DNA from: F1-60-MAGs104 sp964355975
GTDB lineage: Bacteria > Planctomycetota > Phycisphaerae > Phycisphaerales > SM1A02
Assembly (NCBI GenBank): GCA_964355975.1
Contig: CAYHFW010000005.1
Location: forward strand, 1-64,000
Direction of reading: 5' to 3'
Length of the DNA stretch: 64,000 nt
Shown: in pieces, positions 52,680 to 61,649 of the stretch
How the letters are laid out: the number at the start of each line of letters is the position of its first letter
How positions within the stretch are numbered: position 1 is the first letter of the stretch
Notes under the pieces: model-generated
What the model was told of the DNA's origin: nothing
Databases searched by the model: none
Seen by the model: only the letters and a program-made list of their open reading frames with translations
Position numbers and translations under genes: made by a program

Positions 52680-54166
52680 GGCGCACGATGTTCTCGATCG
52701 TCGTGGGTTTGTTCATCGCATTTGGACCTTTCAGCGAGCACGCGCGAACGGACGAGCAGCCATCCGTACTCGCACCCGCACTGCGCGCGGTGAGCTCAGG
52801 AAAACACTTGTGGATTGCGATCCCCGCCGAAGTGGGGTGCAGAGTGCTTCATCACAGTTCTGAAATGGATGGTCCGTTTTTCAAAGAGGTCGCGCGACTT
52901 CAGGATGTGCCCGCTGCGCTTGCTGCACTCGACAACAAACTCTGGATCGTCGCGCCGTCACGCGGGACGGACTCGGCGAGCGCGGTGTTCTCGCTCTCGA
53001 CTGATCGCAATCCTGTCAATGGAGTGATTTCCTACCAACCCAATGGGCGACTCGATGTCTTGCCGAGCATCCCAGCAGCAGATCGGTTTGTCGCAGTCGC
53101 CCCAGCGCACGATGGACTTGTCGCACTCGTTGCCCGTCCTGAATTCACGTTGATTGAGTCGAATCCAATGCAGTGGAATGACCTCGTCACCACTGGCACA
53201 TGGGGGCTTTCACCCAAACTCGTTGCTTGGCCGCACTCGGCGGCGTCGCCATGGGCGATTGTGCAGGTGGATGGAAGCGACCTTGAGTCGTGGACCGCGA
53301 TGCAACAGCCAGCAGCCTCGGCGGAGCAACGCCAGCGTTGGATCGGTGCTGGCGAAGGTTTCGAGTTGATCATCACAGGCAGTTCGCGTCCTGCGATGAT
53401 CGCGCACATCGAAGGAACTGGGTTTGTGCTTCAGTATCTCGCGGCGGCTGGACCACGCAGGCTCACGACGGTGACTCCTCCGAATGGAGCGTGGACCATC
53501 ACCGGACTCGGCGACGAGTTTCGATTGGTGTGGTGTGATGCAAGCGGCACGGTGCACATTGCGCCGATCGATGGCGTGACAGGCGCGATTGCAGAGAGTC
53601 GCCCATTGACCCCCCAACCGAGCCCCACCGGTGAGTGGATTCACCTGCCGCTTCTGGGAGCACTCACGATCGGCATGCTCTTGGCTGGCTTCATCATTCA
53701 CCCCCCAATGAATCCGCCTGCGGCGCTCTCGGCAGATTGGGTTGCACTCTCTCTTCCGCGACGGGTGATTGCACTCGCGGTGGATCTCATTCCAGGAGCG
53801 GTGATTGCGCTGCTCGTGACTGGTGCGCAGTTCGATGAGCTGCTTGCAATGCCATCGTGGACTCCTGATCTCGCGCGTTCGACGCCATCGTCGATCATGT
53901 TGGGAATCACCGGTGGATGGTGTTTGATCTTTGAAGTCTCACTGCGCGCAACACCCGGAAAGTTTCTGGTTGGAGGACGCATCGTGAGTGCGCCCGAAGC
54001 CGGGAGTGATCTGCGAGCGGGATTCCTGCGGACCGCCGCGCGTGCGTTGCTGAAGACGTGCGTGCTCTTCGCGCCAGCCCTTGGATTCTTGGCGTTTGTT
54101 CATCCGCTGCAGCAGGGGCTTCCCGAGACAATCACCAAGACGATTGTCGCGCGCCGCAGCGGCTAA
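52676..54166 (+). CDS. RDD domain membrane protein
   Basis: A 496-residue protein. A signal peptide and a large extracytoplasmic beta-rich domain (about 30-325) are followed by a membrane segment (about 325-345) and a C-terminal RDD domain with PRRVIALAVDLIPGAVIA (first Arg and Asp of the motif) and TPGKFLVGGRIV. RDD proteins are small membrane proteins of largely unknown role, some acting in cation exchange; the long N-terminal domain is unusual. Its end is 15 bases from the convergent zwf stop. Confidence 0.72.
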   Translation: MRRTMFSIVVGLFIAFGPFSEHARTDEQPSVLAPALRAVSSGKHLWIAIPAEVGCRVLHHSSEMDGPFFKEVARLQDVPAALAALDNKLWIVAPSRGTDSASAVFSLSTDRNPVNGVISYQPNGRLDVLPSIPAADRFVAVAPAHDGLVALVARPEFTLIESNPMQWNDLVTTGTWGLSPKLVAWPHSAASPWAIVQVDGSDLESWTAMQQPAASAEQRQRWIGAGEGFELIITGSSRPAMIAHIEGTGFVLQYLAAAGPRRLTTVTPPNGAWTITGLGDEFRLVWCDASGTVHIAPIDGVTGAIAESRPLTPQPSPTGEWIHLPLLGALTIGMLLAGFIIHPPMNPPAALSADWVALSLPRRVIALAVDLIPGAVIALLVTGAQFDELLAMPSWTPDLARSTPSSIMLGITGGWCLIFEVSLRATPGKFLVGGRIVSAPEAGSDLRAGFLRTAARALLKTCVLFAPALGFLAFVHPLQQGLPETITKTIVARRSG

Positions 54167-54181
54167 GAGATTTCAACGGGT

Positions 54182-55570
54182 TTACTGTCGAGCCAGTTTT
54201 GGAGAGTGCCATCCACCAGGTGGCAGAAGCCAATCATTGCCAGCCTCTGGACCCCACGTACCGGGCTCGTACTCGTATGCGGGCACCGCTGCGCCCAACA
54301 CGTTGTCGACGATGCGCCAGCACTCATCCACGCTGTCTTGGCGAGCAAAGAGTGTTCCGTCGCCCCGCAGTGCGTCGCCGAGCAATCGCTCGTAGGGGGT
54401 CATCTCATCTGATTGCTGATCGATCGCGAGAAGTTCAACTTGCTCACCGACCATACGTTCGCCATCCACTTTGACTTGCGCGTTGATGCCAATCTCGATG
54501 CGCGGATTAATTTGCAAGCGTAGGAAATTGTGGCTCGGTGGCAGCGGTTCGTGAAACACAACTGGGGGAGGACGGTGAAACTCAACACGAACTTCGGTTG
54601 CCGACATCGGCATGTGCTTGCCGGCACGCAGGTAGATCGGTACTCCCGCCCAGCGCCAATTGTCGATCTGCAATCGAACTGCTGCGTAGGTCTCTGTGGT
54701 CGAACCTGCGCGCACGCCTGGCTCTTGCAGATAGCCGCGAAACTGCCCGCGCACAATGTCGGTGGGCTGCAAACTTCGGATCGCGCGAAAGAGTTTGACC
54801 TGTTCATCGCGCGTGCGCTCTGTGTCATCCCAATTCGGAGCTTCCATGCAAAGGAACCCGAGCACTTGCATGAGGTGGTTCTGAATCACATCGCGAAGCG
54901 TTCCGGTCTCGTCGTAGAAGCCGCCACGTCCTTCAACTCCAAACGACTCTGCCATGGTGATCTGAATCTGACGGACGTGCGTTCGGTTCCAGATCGGTTC
55001 GAGAATTGCGTTGGCGAAGCGAAAATACAGTGTGTTTTGGACTGCTTCTTTGCCGAGGTAGTGGTCAATGCGAAAGATTGCAGACTCGTCAAAGACTGCG
55101 TGCAACAACTTGTTCAACTCAGTCGCTGTTTGTCGATTGCGACCGAAGGGCTTCTCGACGACGACCCGGGCGCCCGCTGCGCATCCCGAAGTTCCGAGGT
55201 GCGAGGAGACTGGTCCAAAGAGAATGGGGGGGATCGCGAGGTAATGCAAGGGGCGTGCGCTCGCGCCGAGTTCTTTGCGCACATTCGCGAATGTCTGCGG
55301 ATCTGCGTAATCGCCATCGACATAGCGAAGTAACCCGCACATCGTGCTGAATGCCTTCTCGTCGACGCCACCACCAAATTTCTCGATGCCATCGCGCGCA
55401 CGTGCCTTGAGTTGCTCGAGTGTCATGCCGCTCTTGGCAACAGCGATGATCGGAACAGTGAGCACGCCGCGGCGAACCAGCGCTTGAAGAGCCGCGAAGG
55501 TCTTCTTGTGCGCGAGGTCGCCCGTCGCGCCAAAGAACACCATCGCATCAGCGGGAATGTGATTGGCCAT
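54182..55570 (-). CDS. zwf: Glucose-6-phosphate dehydrogenase
   Basis: A 462-residue enzyme making 6-phosphogluconolactone and NADPH, first step of the oxidative pentose phosphate pathway. FGATGDLAHKKTFAALQ is the nucleotide fold and RIDHYLGKEAVQN the active-site signature with the catalytic His. Length is normal. It starts six bases after gnd, so both steps producing NADPH are co-expressed; the lactonase gene is not seen. Confidence 0.96.
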   Translation of the reverse strand: MANHIPADAMVFFGATGDLAHKKTFAALQALVRRGVLTVPIIAVAKSGMTLEQLKARARDGIEKFGGGVDEKAFSTMCGLLRYVDGDYADPQTFANVRKELGASARPLHYLAIPPILFGPVSSHLGTSGCAAGARVVVEKPFGRNRQTATELNKLLHAVFDESAIFRIDHYLGKEAVQNTLYFRFANAILEPIWNRTHVRQIQITMAESFGVEGRGGFYDETGTLRDVIQNHLMQVLGFLCMEAPNWDDTERTRDEQVKLFRAIRSLQPTDIVRGQFRGYLQEPGVRAGSTTETYAAVRLQIDNWRWAGVPIYLRAGKHMPMSATEVRVEFHRPPPVVFHEPLPPSHNFLRLQINPRIEIGINAQVKVDGERMVGEQVELLAIDQQSDEMTPYERLLGDALRGDGTLFARQDSVDECWRIVDNVLGAAVPAYEYEPGTWGPEAGNDWLLPPGGWHSPKLARQ

Positions 55571-55576
55571 AGCGAG

Positions 55577-56599
55577 TTATCCCTTGTGATCTGCTGCTTT
55601 TTCGAGGTGTCCGCCAAAGCCCATGCGCATCGCCGAGAGCACCTTATTGGCGAAGTCCGACTGCCCACGACTCTCGAATCGATCCATGAGCGCGGCGCTC
55701 AACACATGCACTGGAACGCCCTCTTCGATCGCGGCAAGAACAGTCCACCGGCCTTCGCCCGAATCAGAAACGCGGCCTGCGTATGTCTTGAGTTCGGTGT
55801 CGCTCGCGAATGCTTGCGCCGTGAGATCAAGCAGCCATGATGCAACGACACTGCCACGACGCCAGACTTCGGTGACCTCGGCGAGGTTGAACTCATACAT
55901 GAACTCAGATGGGTTGCGAAGTGGCGTTGTCTCAGCGTCGATCACTTGTGCATGCATTCCTGCGTTTGCGTGACGTAGCACATTGAGCCCCTCGGCGTAC
56001 GAAGCCATCATTCCGTACTCGATGCCGTTGTGGACCATCTTGACGAAGTGTCCGGCGCCAGAAGGGCCGCAGTGCAGATATCCCTGGTCGGCGGTGCTTG
56101 TTGCAGTGCGTCCCGGAGTTGGTGGGGCAGCAGCCTTGCCAGGTGCGAGCGCACGAAAGATTGGATCGAGGCGGGTGACTGCTTTCGCATCGCCTCCGAT
56201 CATCAGTGAATAGCCTCGTTCGAGCCCCCAGACTCCGCCCGATGTGCCGCAATCGACGTAGTGAATGCCCGCGGCACCCAATGACTTTGATCGGCGCAAA
56301 TCGTCTTTGTAGTAACTGTTGCCGCCATCAATAATTGTGTCGTCGCTAGTGAGCAGCGGGGTGAGATCTGCGATGGTGCCATCCACGTACGCGGCTGGAA
56401 TCATGAGCCAAATGTTGCGTGGCGAAGCAAGTTTCGAGGTGAAGTCGGCAAGCGATGTCGCGGGTGTCGCACCCAACTTGGCGAGTTCTGCCATTGCATC
56501 TTTGCTGCGATCGAAAACGACAACTTGATGTCCAGCCTTCATGAGGCGAATGGTCATGTTTGCGCCCATTCGTCCGAGTCCAATCATTCCGAGTTGCAT
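55577..56599 (-). CDS. gnd: 6-phosphogluconate dehydrogenase (short form)
   Basis: A 340-residue decarboxylating dehydrogenase yielding ribulose-5-phosphate. MIGLGRMGANM is the nucleotide-binding motif, IIDGGNSYYKDD and DCGTSGGVWGLERGYSLMIGG are family motifs, and VKMVHNGIEYGMM carries the catalytic Lys. This short form (about 300-340 residues) corresponds to the often NAD-preferring GndA/YqeC type; cofactor preference is inferred. The promoter box TGCTAACTT lies upstream. First of a two-gene unit with zwf. Confidence 0.93.
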   Translation of the reverse strand: MQLGMIGLGRMGANMTIRLMKAGHQVVVFDRSKDAMAELAKLGATPATSLADFTSKLASPRNIWLMIPAAYVDGTIADLTPLLTSDDTIIDGGNSYYKDDLRRSKSLGAAGIHYVDCGTSGGVWGLERGYSLMIGGDAKAVTRLDPIFRALAPGKAAAPPTPGRTATSTADQGYLHCGPSGAGHFVKMVHNGIEYGMMASYAEGLNVLRHANAGMHAQVIDAETTPLRNPSEFMYEFNLAEVTEVWRRGSVVASWLLDLTAQAFASDTELKTYAGRVSDSGEGRWTVLAAIEEGVPVHVLSAALMDRFESRGQSDFANKVLSAMRMGFGGHLEKAADHKG

Positions 56600-56654
56600 G
56601 GTTGAAGCGCCTTTCAGTGAGTTGTGGAGTGGAGCGCGAGCCCCTAAGAGGTTG

Positions 56655-56663
56655 AAGTTAGCA
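56655..56663 (-). promoter_or_regulatory. Extended -10 box of gnd-zwf
   Basis: TGCTAACTT on the minus strand, 55 bases before the gnd ATG. Confidence 0.45.
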
Positions 56664-56699
56664 GACGCACCACTCTCGTGCAGATTGCGCGCCGCACCT

Positions 56700-56708
56700 T
56701 GCTACTAT
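56700..56708 (+). promoter_or_regulatory. Extended -10 box of the pilus operon
   Basis: TGCTACTAT, 38 bases before the GTG start of the first pilB-like gene, giving a short leader that carries a GGAG ribosome binding site. Confidence 0.5.
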
Positions 56709-56746
56709 TTCGACTCTTGTGATTGTTCAACCAACTGGAGTAGCGA

Positions 56747-58516
56747 GTGGCTCGTAAGGAACGCAAAAAGATCGGTGAACTTCTTGTCGAAGCTGGGGTG
56801 GCGAAGCCCGAGCAGGTCGATCAAGCGGTCGCAACTGCAAAGAGTTCTCGCAAGCGAACCGGCGAAGTATTGGTTGAGATGCAGGCGTGCAGCGAAGAGG
56901 ATGTTGCACGTGCTTTGGGGCGGCAGTTCGGGATGGAGTTCGTCAATCTCGATCGTCCCGAGGGTGCAAATCGCATCAATAGAAAGTTGCTCTCGGAAGA
57001 CATCATCAAGAAATACATGATTCTTCCGCTCGATCAGAAGACCGGAAACACGCTCAAGATTTTGGTGCACGATCCGATGGATCTTGACGCGCTGTCAGCG
57101 CTTCAGTTTCGCCTCACCTGCACATTTGTCACTCTGATTGCTTCGCGAAGCCAGATTCGGCGGTTTGTGGAAGGTACGAAGGAAGAGGTGAATCTCCTCA
57201 ATCGCAAGAGTGTGATCACGGCGTCGGTCAACTTCTCGACGGACAAGTCGACCGATTCGTCGATGGACAAATCGGTCGATCGCGGCACGGCATCGCTCGA
57301 TTCCGATCGCAAAGACACTCAACAGGCAACGGCAGCTGAGGTCGGCGCTGCGACCAAGGTTGTCGAACGACTCATCATCGATGCGGTGCAGCAGCGCGCG
57401 AGCGACATTCATATAGAACCGATGAAGGACTATGTTCGTGTGCGCTACCGAATTGACGGGTCGTGCAGCAAAGTAGAGGAAGTACCGAAGAAACTGCAGA
57501 GTTCGGTCTTGGCGAAGATCAAACTGATGGCGGGGGTGAACATCGCCGAGCGCCGAATTCCGCAGGACGGCCGCATCAAGTTCACGGTTGATGGCACTGC
57601 GATTGACTTTCGAGTGAGTGCGTGTCCCGCGTACTGGGGCGAGAGCATTGTCTTGCGAATCTTGCGCCCTGAGTCGGCGCGCATCGGATTGCTCAATCTG
57701 GGTCTTCAGCAGGACACACTCGACACGTTCAACAAGATCATCCGCCGTCCCAATGGAATCTTTCTCGTCACGGGCCCGACAGGATCGGGAAAAACCACGA
57801 CCCTCTACTCGGCGCTCAACGACCTGAACCGACCTGATCGCAAGATCATCACGGCCGAAGATCCAGTCGAATTTTCATTCGAGGGGATCAATCAAGTGCA
57901 GGTGCGCGAGAAGATCGGATTGACGTTTCCTGTCATCTTGAAGTCGATGCTGCGTCAGGCGCCAAACATCATTCTCGTGGGTGAAATTCGAGATCGAGAA
58001 GTTGCGGACATCGCCATTCAGGCGGCGCTCACAGGCCACTTGGTCTTCTCGACGTTGCATACGAACGATGCGCCGAGCGCAATCACGCGATTGATTGACA
58101 TGGGTGTCAAGCCGTTCCTTGTGGCAAGCTCAATTCAAGCGGTGCTTGCGCAGCGTCTCGCGCGCATCCTCTGCCCAGAGTGCAAGGTTCGCGACGAGGC
58201 TCCTGACCCACATTGGATGCGGATCGCTGGCATCACCGCAGCGGAGATCGCAAATGGCAACATCATGAAGCCCGTTGGGTGTCCGAAGTGCGGCAATCTC
58301 GGGTACCGCGGACGCCGTGGGGTGTACGAGATGATGGTGATGAACGCTGAGATTCGAGACCTTGCGTTTCAGCGTTCAACCGTTTCGAAACTGCGTGGTG
58401 CTGCCGTGCGGTCTGGCATGCGAACGCTCTTGGGTGATGGCAAGATCAAAGTTCTCAACGGCATGACAACGGCTGAAGAGGTCGCAACGTTTGCACAGGC
58501 AGAGATCGCTGTCTAG
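56747..58516 (+). CDS. pilB: Type IV pilus assembly / type II secretion ATPase (PilB/GspE), first copy
   Basis: A 589-residue hexameric ATPase for pilus extension or type II secretion. The N-terminal MshEN/GSPII_E-N domain (GELLVEAGVAKPEQVDQAV) and a Ser/Asp/Lys-rich linker (about 163-190, STDKSTDSSMDKSVDRG) lead to the core with Walker A GPTGSGKTT (about 342-350), the Asp box EDPVEF, Walker B VGEIRDREVADIA, the His box FSTLHTNDAPSAI and a CPEC...CPKC zinc finger. GTG start with GGAG six bases upstream. Pairs with the second copy, PilT and PilC downstream. Confidence 0.92.
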   Translation: MARKERKKIGELLVEAGVAKPEQVDQAVATAKSSRKRTGEVLVEMQACSEEDVARALGRQFGMEFVNLDRPEGANRINRKLLSEDIIKKYMILPLDQKTGNTLKILVHDPMDLDALSALQFRLTCTFVTLIASRSQIRRFVEGTKEEVNLLNRKSVITASVNFSTDKSTDSSMDKSVDRGTASLDSDRKDTQQATAAEVGAATKVVERLIIDAVQQRASDIHIEPMKDYVRVRYRIDGSCSKVEEVPKKLQSSVLAKIKLMAGVNIAERRIPQDGRIKFTVDGTAIDFRVSACPAYWGESIVLRILRPESARIGLLNLGLQQDTLDTFNKIIRRPNGIFLVTGPTGSGKTTTLYSALNDLNRPDRKIITAEDPVEFSFEGINQVQVREKIGLTFPVILKSMLRQAPNIILVGEIRDREVADIAIQAALTGHLVFSTLHTNDAPSAITRLIDMGVKPFLVASSIQAVLAQRLARILCPECKVRDEAPDPHWMRIAGITAAEIANGNIMKPVGCPKCGNLGYRGRRGVYEMMVMNAEIRDLAFQRSTVSKLRGAAVRSGMRTLLGDGKIKVLNGMTTAEEVATFAQAEIAV

Positions 58517-58573
58517 ATCGGTTTGAGGATCGGTTCGAGGCTCGGTACACAAAGACTGAAGGAGTCCGTTTCA

Positions 58574-59725
58574 ATGTCAGGCGCAGAAACACCAAGTCAA
58601 CGAGTCGAGGCGAGCTCGATGCAAATGGATCGCTTGCTTGACACCGTCGTCCGGCAGGGAGCATCGGATTTGCACGTCACCGTGGGTCGTCCACCAACAC
58701 TTCGTCTCAACGGGCGTTTGCGTTCCCTTGCAACAAAGGTGCTCGGGCCAGAGGACACGATGTCGCTGATGAAGCAGATCGCGCCAGAGAAGAACCAGCA
58801 AGATCTTCAAGAAAACGGCGGATCAGATTTCGGAATCGCCTTCGGAACCGCAGCGCGTTTTCGTTGTTCGATTTTCAAACAGCGTGGTGCCGTGGCGCTC
58901 GTGATGCGGCAGATTCCAAATCGACTCATGACATTCGCTGAGATCGGCTTGCCAGACATCTGCCTCGATCTCATTCGCCGTCCGCGCGGTCTGATGCTCG
59001 TCACTGGTCCCACAGGCAGCGGAAAGTCGACATCGCTCGCGACGATGATCGACTACATCAACCAGAGCTTTGAGCGGCACATCGTCACGGTCGAAGATCC
59101 CATCGAGTTCTATCACCACCATAAGAAGTCGATCGTGAATCAGCGCGAAGTGGGCGACGATGTTCCGTCGTTTACCGAAGCACTCAAGCGCGTTCTGCGA
59201 CAAGATCCCGACGTCATCCTCGTTGGTGAAATGCGCGATCTTGAAACGATCGAAGCGGCGATTCGCGCAGCAGAGACGGGCCACTTGGTCTTCGGAACCC
59301 TCCATACAACTGGTGCGGCAGGAACGATCAACCGAATCATCGACGCCTTCCCAACCAACCAGCAAGAGCAGATCCGGGTTCAGCTTTCGGTGAGTCTGAT
59401 CGCCGTGCTCAGCCAAGTGTTGCTCGTGCGAAACGACAAGCCTGGACGGCTCGCGGCCTACGAGTTCTTGATGGTGACCCCCGCAATCGCGAATCTGATT
59501 CGTGAGAACAAGACTTTCCGAATCGATTCGGCCATCCAGACCGGAAAGAAGTTTGGAATGCAGTTGCTCGACGACCACCTTTGGCGGATGTACTCAGAAG
59601 GAAGAATCGACGCAGAAGAGATGGTCGATAAGGCGAAGGATGCCGCGGCGCTGCGCGACAAAGTGCATCGTTCTGGAGGAAAGATCGGGCGTCCAGAGTG
59701 GGATGAAGAGGACGTAAAGGCTTGA
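58574..59725 (+). CDS. pilT: Type IV pilus retraction ATPase PilT
   Basis: A 383-residue hexameric ATPase that drives pilus retraction and twitching. QGASDLHVTVGRPPTLRLNG is the PilT N-terminal motif, with Walker A GPTGSGKST (about 145), EDPIEF, LVGEMRDLETIEAAI and the His box FGTLHTTGAAGTINRI. No N1 extension of the PilB type. Start 58574 is set by AAGGAG nine bases upstream rather than the longer frame. Lies between the two PilB copies. Confidence 0.94.
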   Translation: MSGAETPSQRVEASSMQMDRLLDTVVRQGASDLHVTVGRPPTLRLNGRLRSLATKVLGPEDTMSLMKQIAPEKNQQDLQENGGSDFGIAFGTAARFRCSIFKQRGAVALVMRQIPNRLMTFAEIGLPDICLDLIRRPRGLMLVTGPTGSGKSTSLATMIDYINQSFERHIVTVEDPIEFYHHHKKSIVNQREVGDDVPSFTEALKRVLRQDPDVILVGEMRDLETIEAAIRAAETGHLVFGTLHTTGAAGTINRIIDAFPTNQQEQIRVQLSVSLIAVLSQVLLVRNDKPGRLAAYEFLMVTPAIANLIRENKTFRIDSAIQTGKKFGMQLLDDHLWRMYSEGRIDAEEMVDKAKDAAALRDKVHRSGGKIGRPEWDEEDVKA

Positions 59726-59871
59726 TTGGCGCGAATTCTGAACGGAATCTAAGCCTGTCCTGCTCGAAGCAATACGTTCGAATACTAGGTGTCATTTCAA
59801 AAACGCGATTCTTTCGACTTTGACGAGGTCGAAGTCTCGCTGGGTCGTATATCGTCGGAGTCGACATTTCT
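59726..59871. other. Gap between pilT and second pilB
   Basis: 146 bases without gene. A TTCGAC/GTCGAA inverted repeat lies at 59813-59818 and 59828-59833, and GGAG 11 bases before the next ATG. No firm promoter was identified. Confidence 0.4.
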
Positions 59872-61635
59872 ATGAGCACCGCGATGATTGAGCTCGATCC
59901 ATCCGAAATGAAAGGCCGAAAACTCGGTCGAGTCTTAACCAAGATGGGGAGGATCACCCGCGAACAGGTTCATGAGGCGATTGAACTGCGGGTGAAGGAT
60001 CCGACGAAGTCAAAGAAAAAGATCGGCGAACTGCTTGTAGAGATGGGGCTCATTACGCCCCTAGATCTCTCGGTGGCTCTGGCGGGGCAGAAGGGCTATC
60101 GCTTTCAGAGCATCGCTTCACTCGAAATCGCTCCCGAGGTCTTTCATTCGCTGACCCCAGAGACGGCGCGCGTGATGAAGGTCGTCCCCATTGCGCGCGA
60201 CAGCGTCGCCAAGACGGTCACGATCGCTTTGGCATCGGAGAAGAACTTTCAAGCGGTCGACAACCTGAAACTGAATGTGTATCCGGGGTTCGCAGTCTCG
60301 GTCGTCATCGCCCCAGCGAGCGAGATCGAAAGTGTGATCACGCGCGAGTATTCGAAGGCGGTCGATACCACCGAACTCTACGCCGAGGTTGCTCGGTCAG
60401 ATGCAGTGAAGAACCTTGAGGGGCGCGGTGATTCGATCGATGTCGCGAGCCTGAGTGATGCAGCGAGCGATAACGCGGTGGTCAATCTCGTCAACAGCAT
60501 GCTGCTGCAGGCGATCGAGGGGCGCGCATCTGACATCCATCTCGAGCCCTTTGAGGGCAAATTCAAGGTGCGGTATCGCATCGACGGCGTGCTCTATGAC
60601 ATGAAGGCGCCGGATCAAAAGATCGCGATGGCGATCGTGAGCCGTGTCAAGATTCTTGCGAAATTGAACATCGCTGAACGACGGTTGCCGCAGGACGGCC
60701 GAATCAGTTACAGCGGAATCTCAGAGCAGCCGATCGACTTGCGTGTGGCTGTCTTGCCGACGATGTACGGCGAGTCTGTGGTGCTTCGTATTCTCGATCG
60801 TTCGGCAGTCCAGCTCGATCTTGATCTCATCGGTTTGCGTGAAGATGAACTCGCGAAGATGCGGTTGATCATCAACAAGCCCAATGGCATCGTGCTCGTG
60901 ACGGGTCCAACAGGATCTGGAAAGACGACGACGCTCTACGCAGCGCTGCGCGAGTTGAACCAGATCGATACGAAGATTCTGACCGCTGAGGATCCTGTCG
61001 AATATGACATCGAGGGGATGATGCAATGTCAGGTGAACACCGACCAGGAGTTGACCTTCGCGAAGCTCTTGCGGTCATTCTTGCGTCAAGATCCAGACAT
61101 CATTCTCGTGGGTGAAATTCGAGATCTCGAGACGGCGCAGATCGCGATTCAGGCGAGTCTGACAGGCCATTTGGTCTTCGCGACATTGCATACAAACGAT
61201 GCGCCCAGCACGATCTTGCGATTGCTCGATCTGGGCGTCGAGTCGTTCCTTCTCACCGCGACCATTGAGGCCGTTGTGGCGCAGCGACTCGTGCGAAAAA
61301 TCTGCACGAAGTGCAAGGAAGAGTTCGTGCCCTCTGAAGAGCATCTGATGGAACTCAACCTGCGCATGGCTGATGTGCAGGGGCGAACGCTGTACCGCGG
61401 ACGTGGCTGCACCGCATGCACTGGCTCGGGCTACAAGGGTCGCATGGCGATCTTTGAAATCATGTTGCTCGACGATGAACTGCGCGAACTTGTGATGCAG
61501 CAAGCTTCGACATCGGTCTTGCAAGCCGAGTCACGCAAGCGAGGAATGCGCACGCTGCGCGAGGCAGGATTGCTCGCGCTGTTTGAAGGCCAAACAACAA
61601 TTGACGAAGTGGTTCGAGAGACGATTTCTGAGTAA
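59872..61635 (+). CDS. Type IV pilus / type II secretion ATPase (PilB/GspE), second copy
   Basis: A 587-residue paralogue of the first ATPase. The N-terminal domain (GRVLTKMGRITREQVHEAI, then KIGELLVEMGLITPLDLSVAL) is a tandem arrangement, and the core has Walker A GPTGSGKTT (about 344), EDPVEYDIEG, VGEIRDLETAQIA, FATLHTNDAPSTI and the zinc site CTKC...CTAC. It lacks the Ser/Asp-rich linker of the first copy. Direct position before pilC suggests that this one partners the PilC/pseudopilin pair. Confidence 0.92.
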   Translation: MSTAMIELDPSEMKGRKLGRVLTKMGRITREQVHEAIELRVKDPTKSKKKIGELLVEMGLITPLDLSVALAGQKGYRFQSIASLEIAPEVFHSLTPETARVMKVVPIARDSVAKTVTIALASEKNFQAVDNLKLNVYPGFAVSVVIAPASEIESVITREYSKAVDTTELYAEVARSDAVKNLEGRGDSIDVASLSDAASDNAVVNLVNSMLLQAIEGRASDIHLEPFEGKFKVRYRIDGVLYDMKAPDQKIAMAIVSRVKILAKLNIAERRLPQDGRISYSGISEQPIDLRVAVLPTMYGESVVLRILDRSAVQLDLDLIGLREDELAKMRLIINKPNGIVLVTGPTGSGKTTTLYAALRELNQIDTKILTAEDPVEYDIEGMMQCQVNTDQELTFAKLLRSFLRQDPDIILVGEIRDLETAQIAIQASLTGHLVFATLHTNDAPSTILRLLDLGVESFLLTATIEAVVAQRLVRKICTKCKEEFVPSEEHLMELNLRMADVQGRTLYRGRGCTACTGSGYKGRMAIFEIMLLDDELRELVMQQASTSVLQAESRKRGMRTLREAGLLALFEGQTTIDEVVRETISE

Positions 61636-61649
61636 TAGAAAGCACCGCA

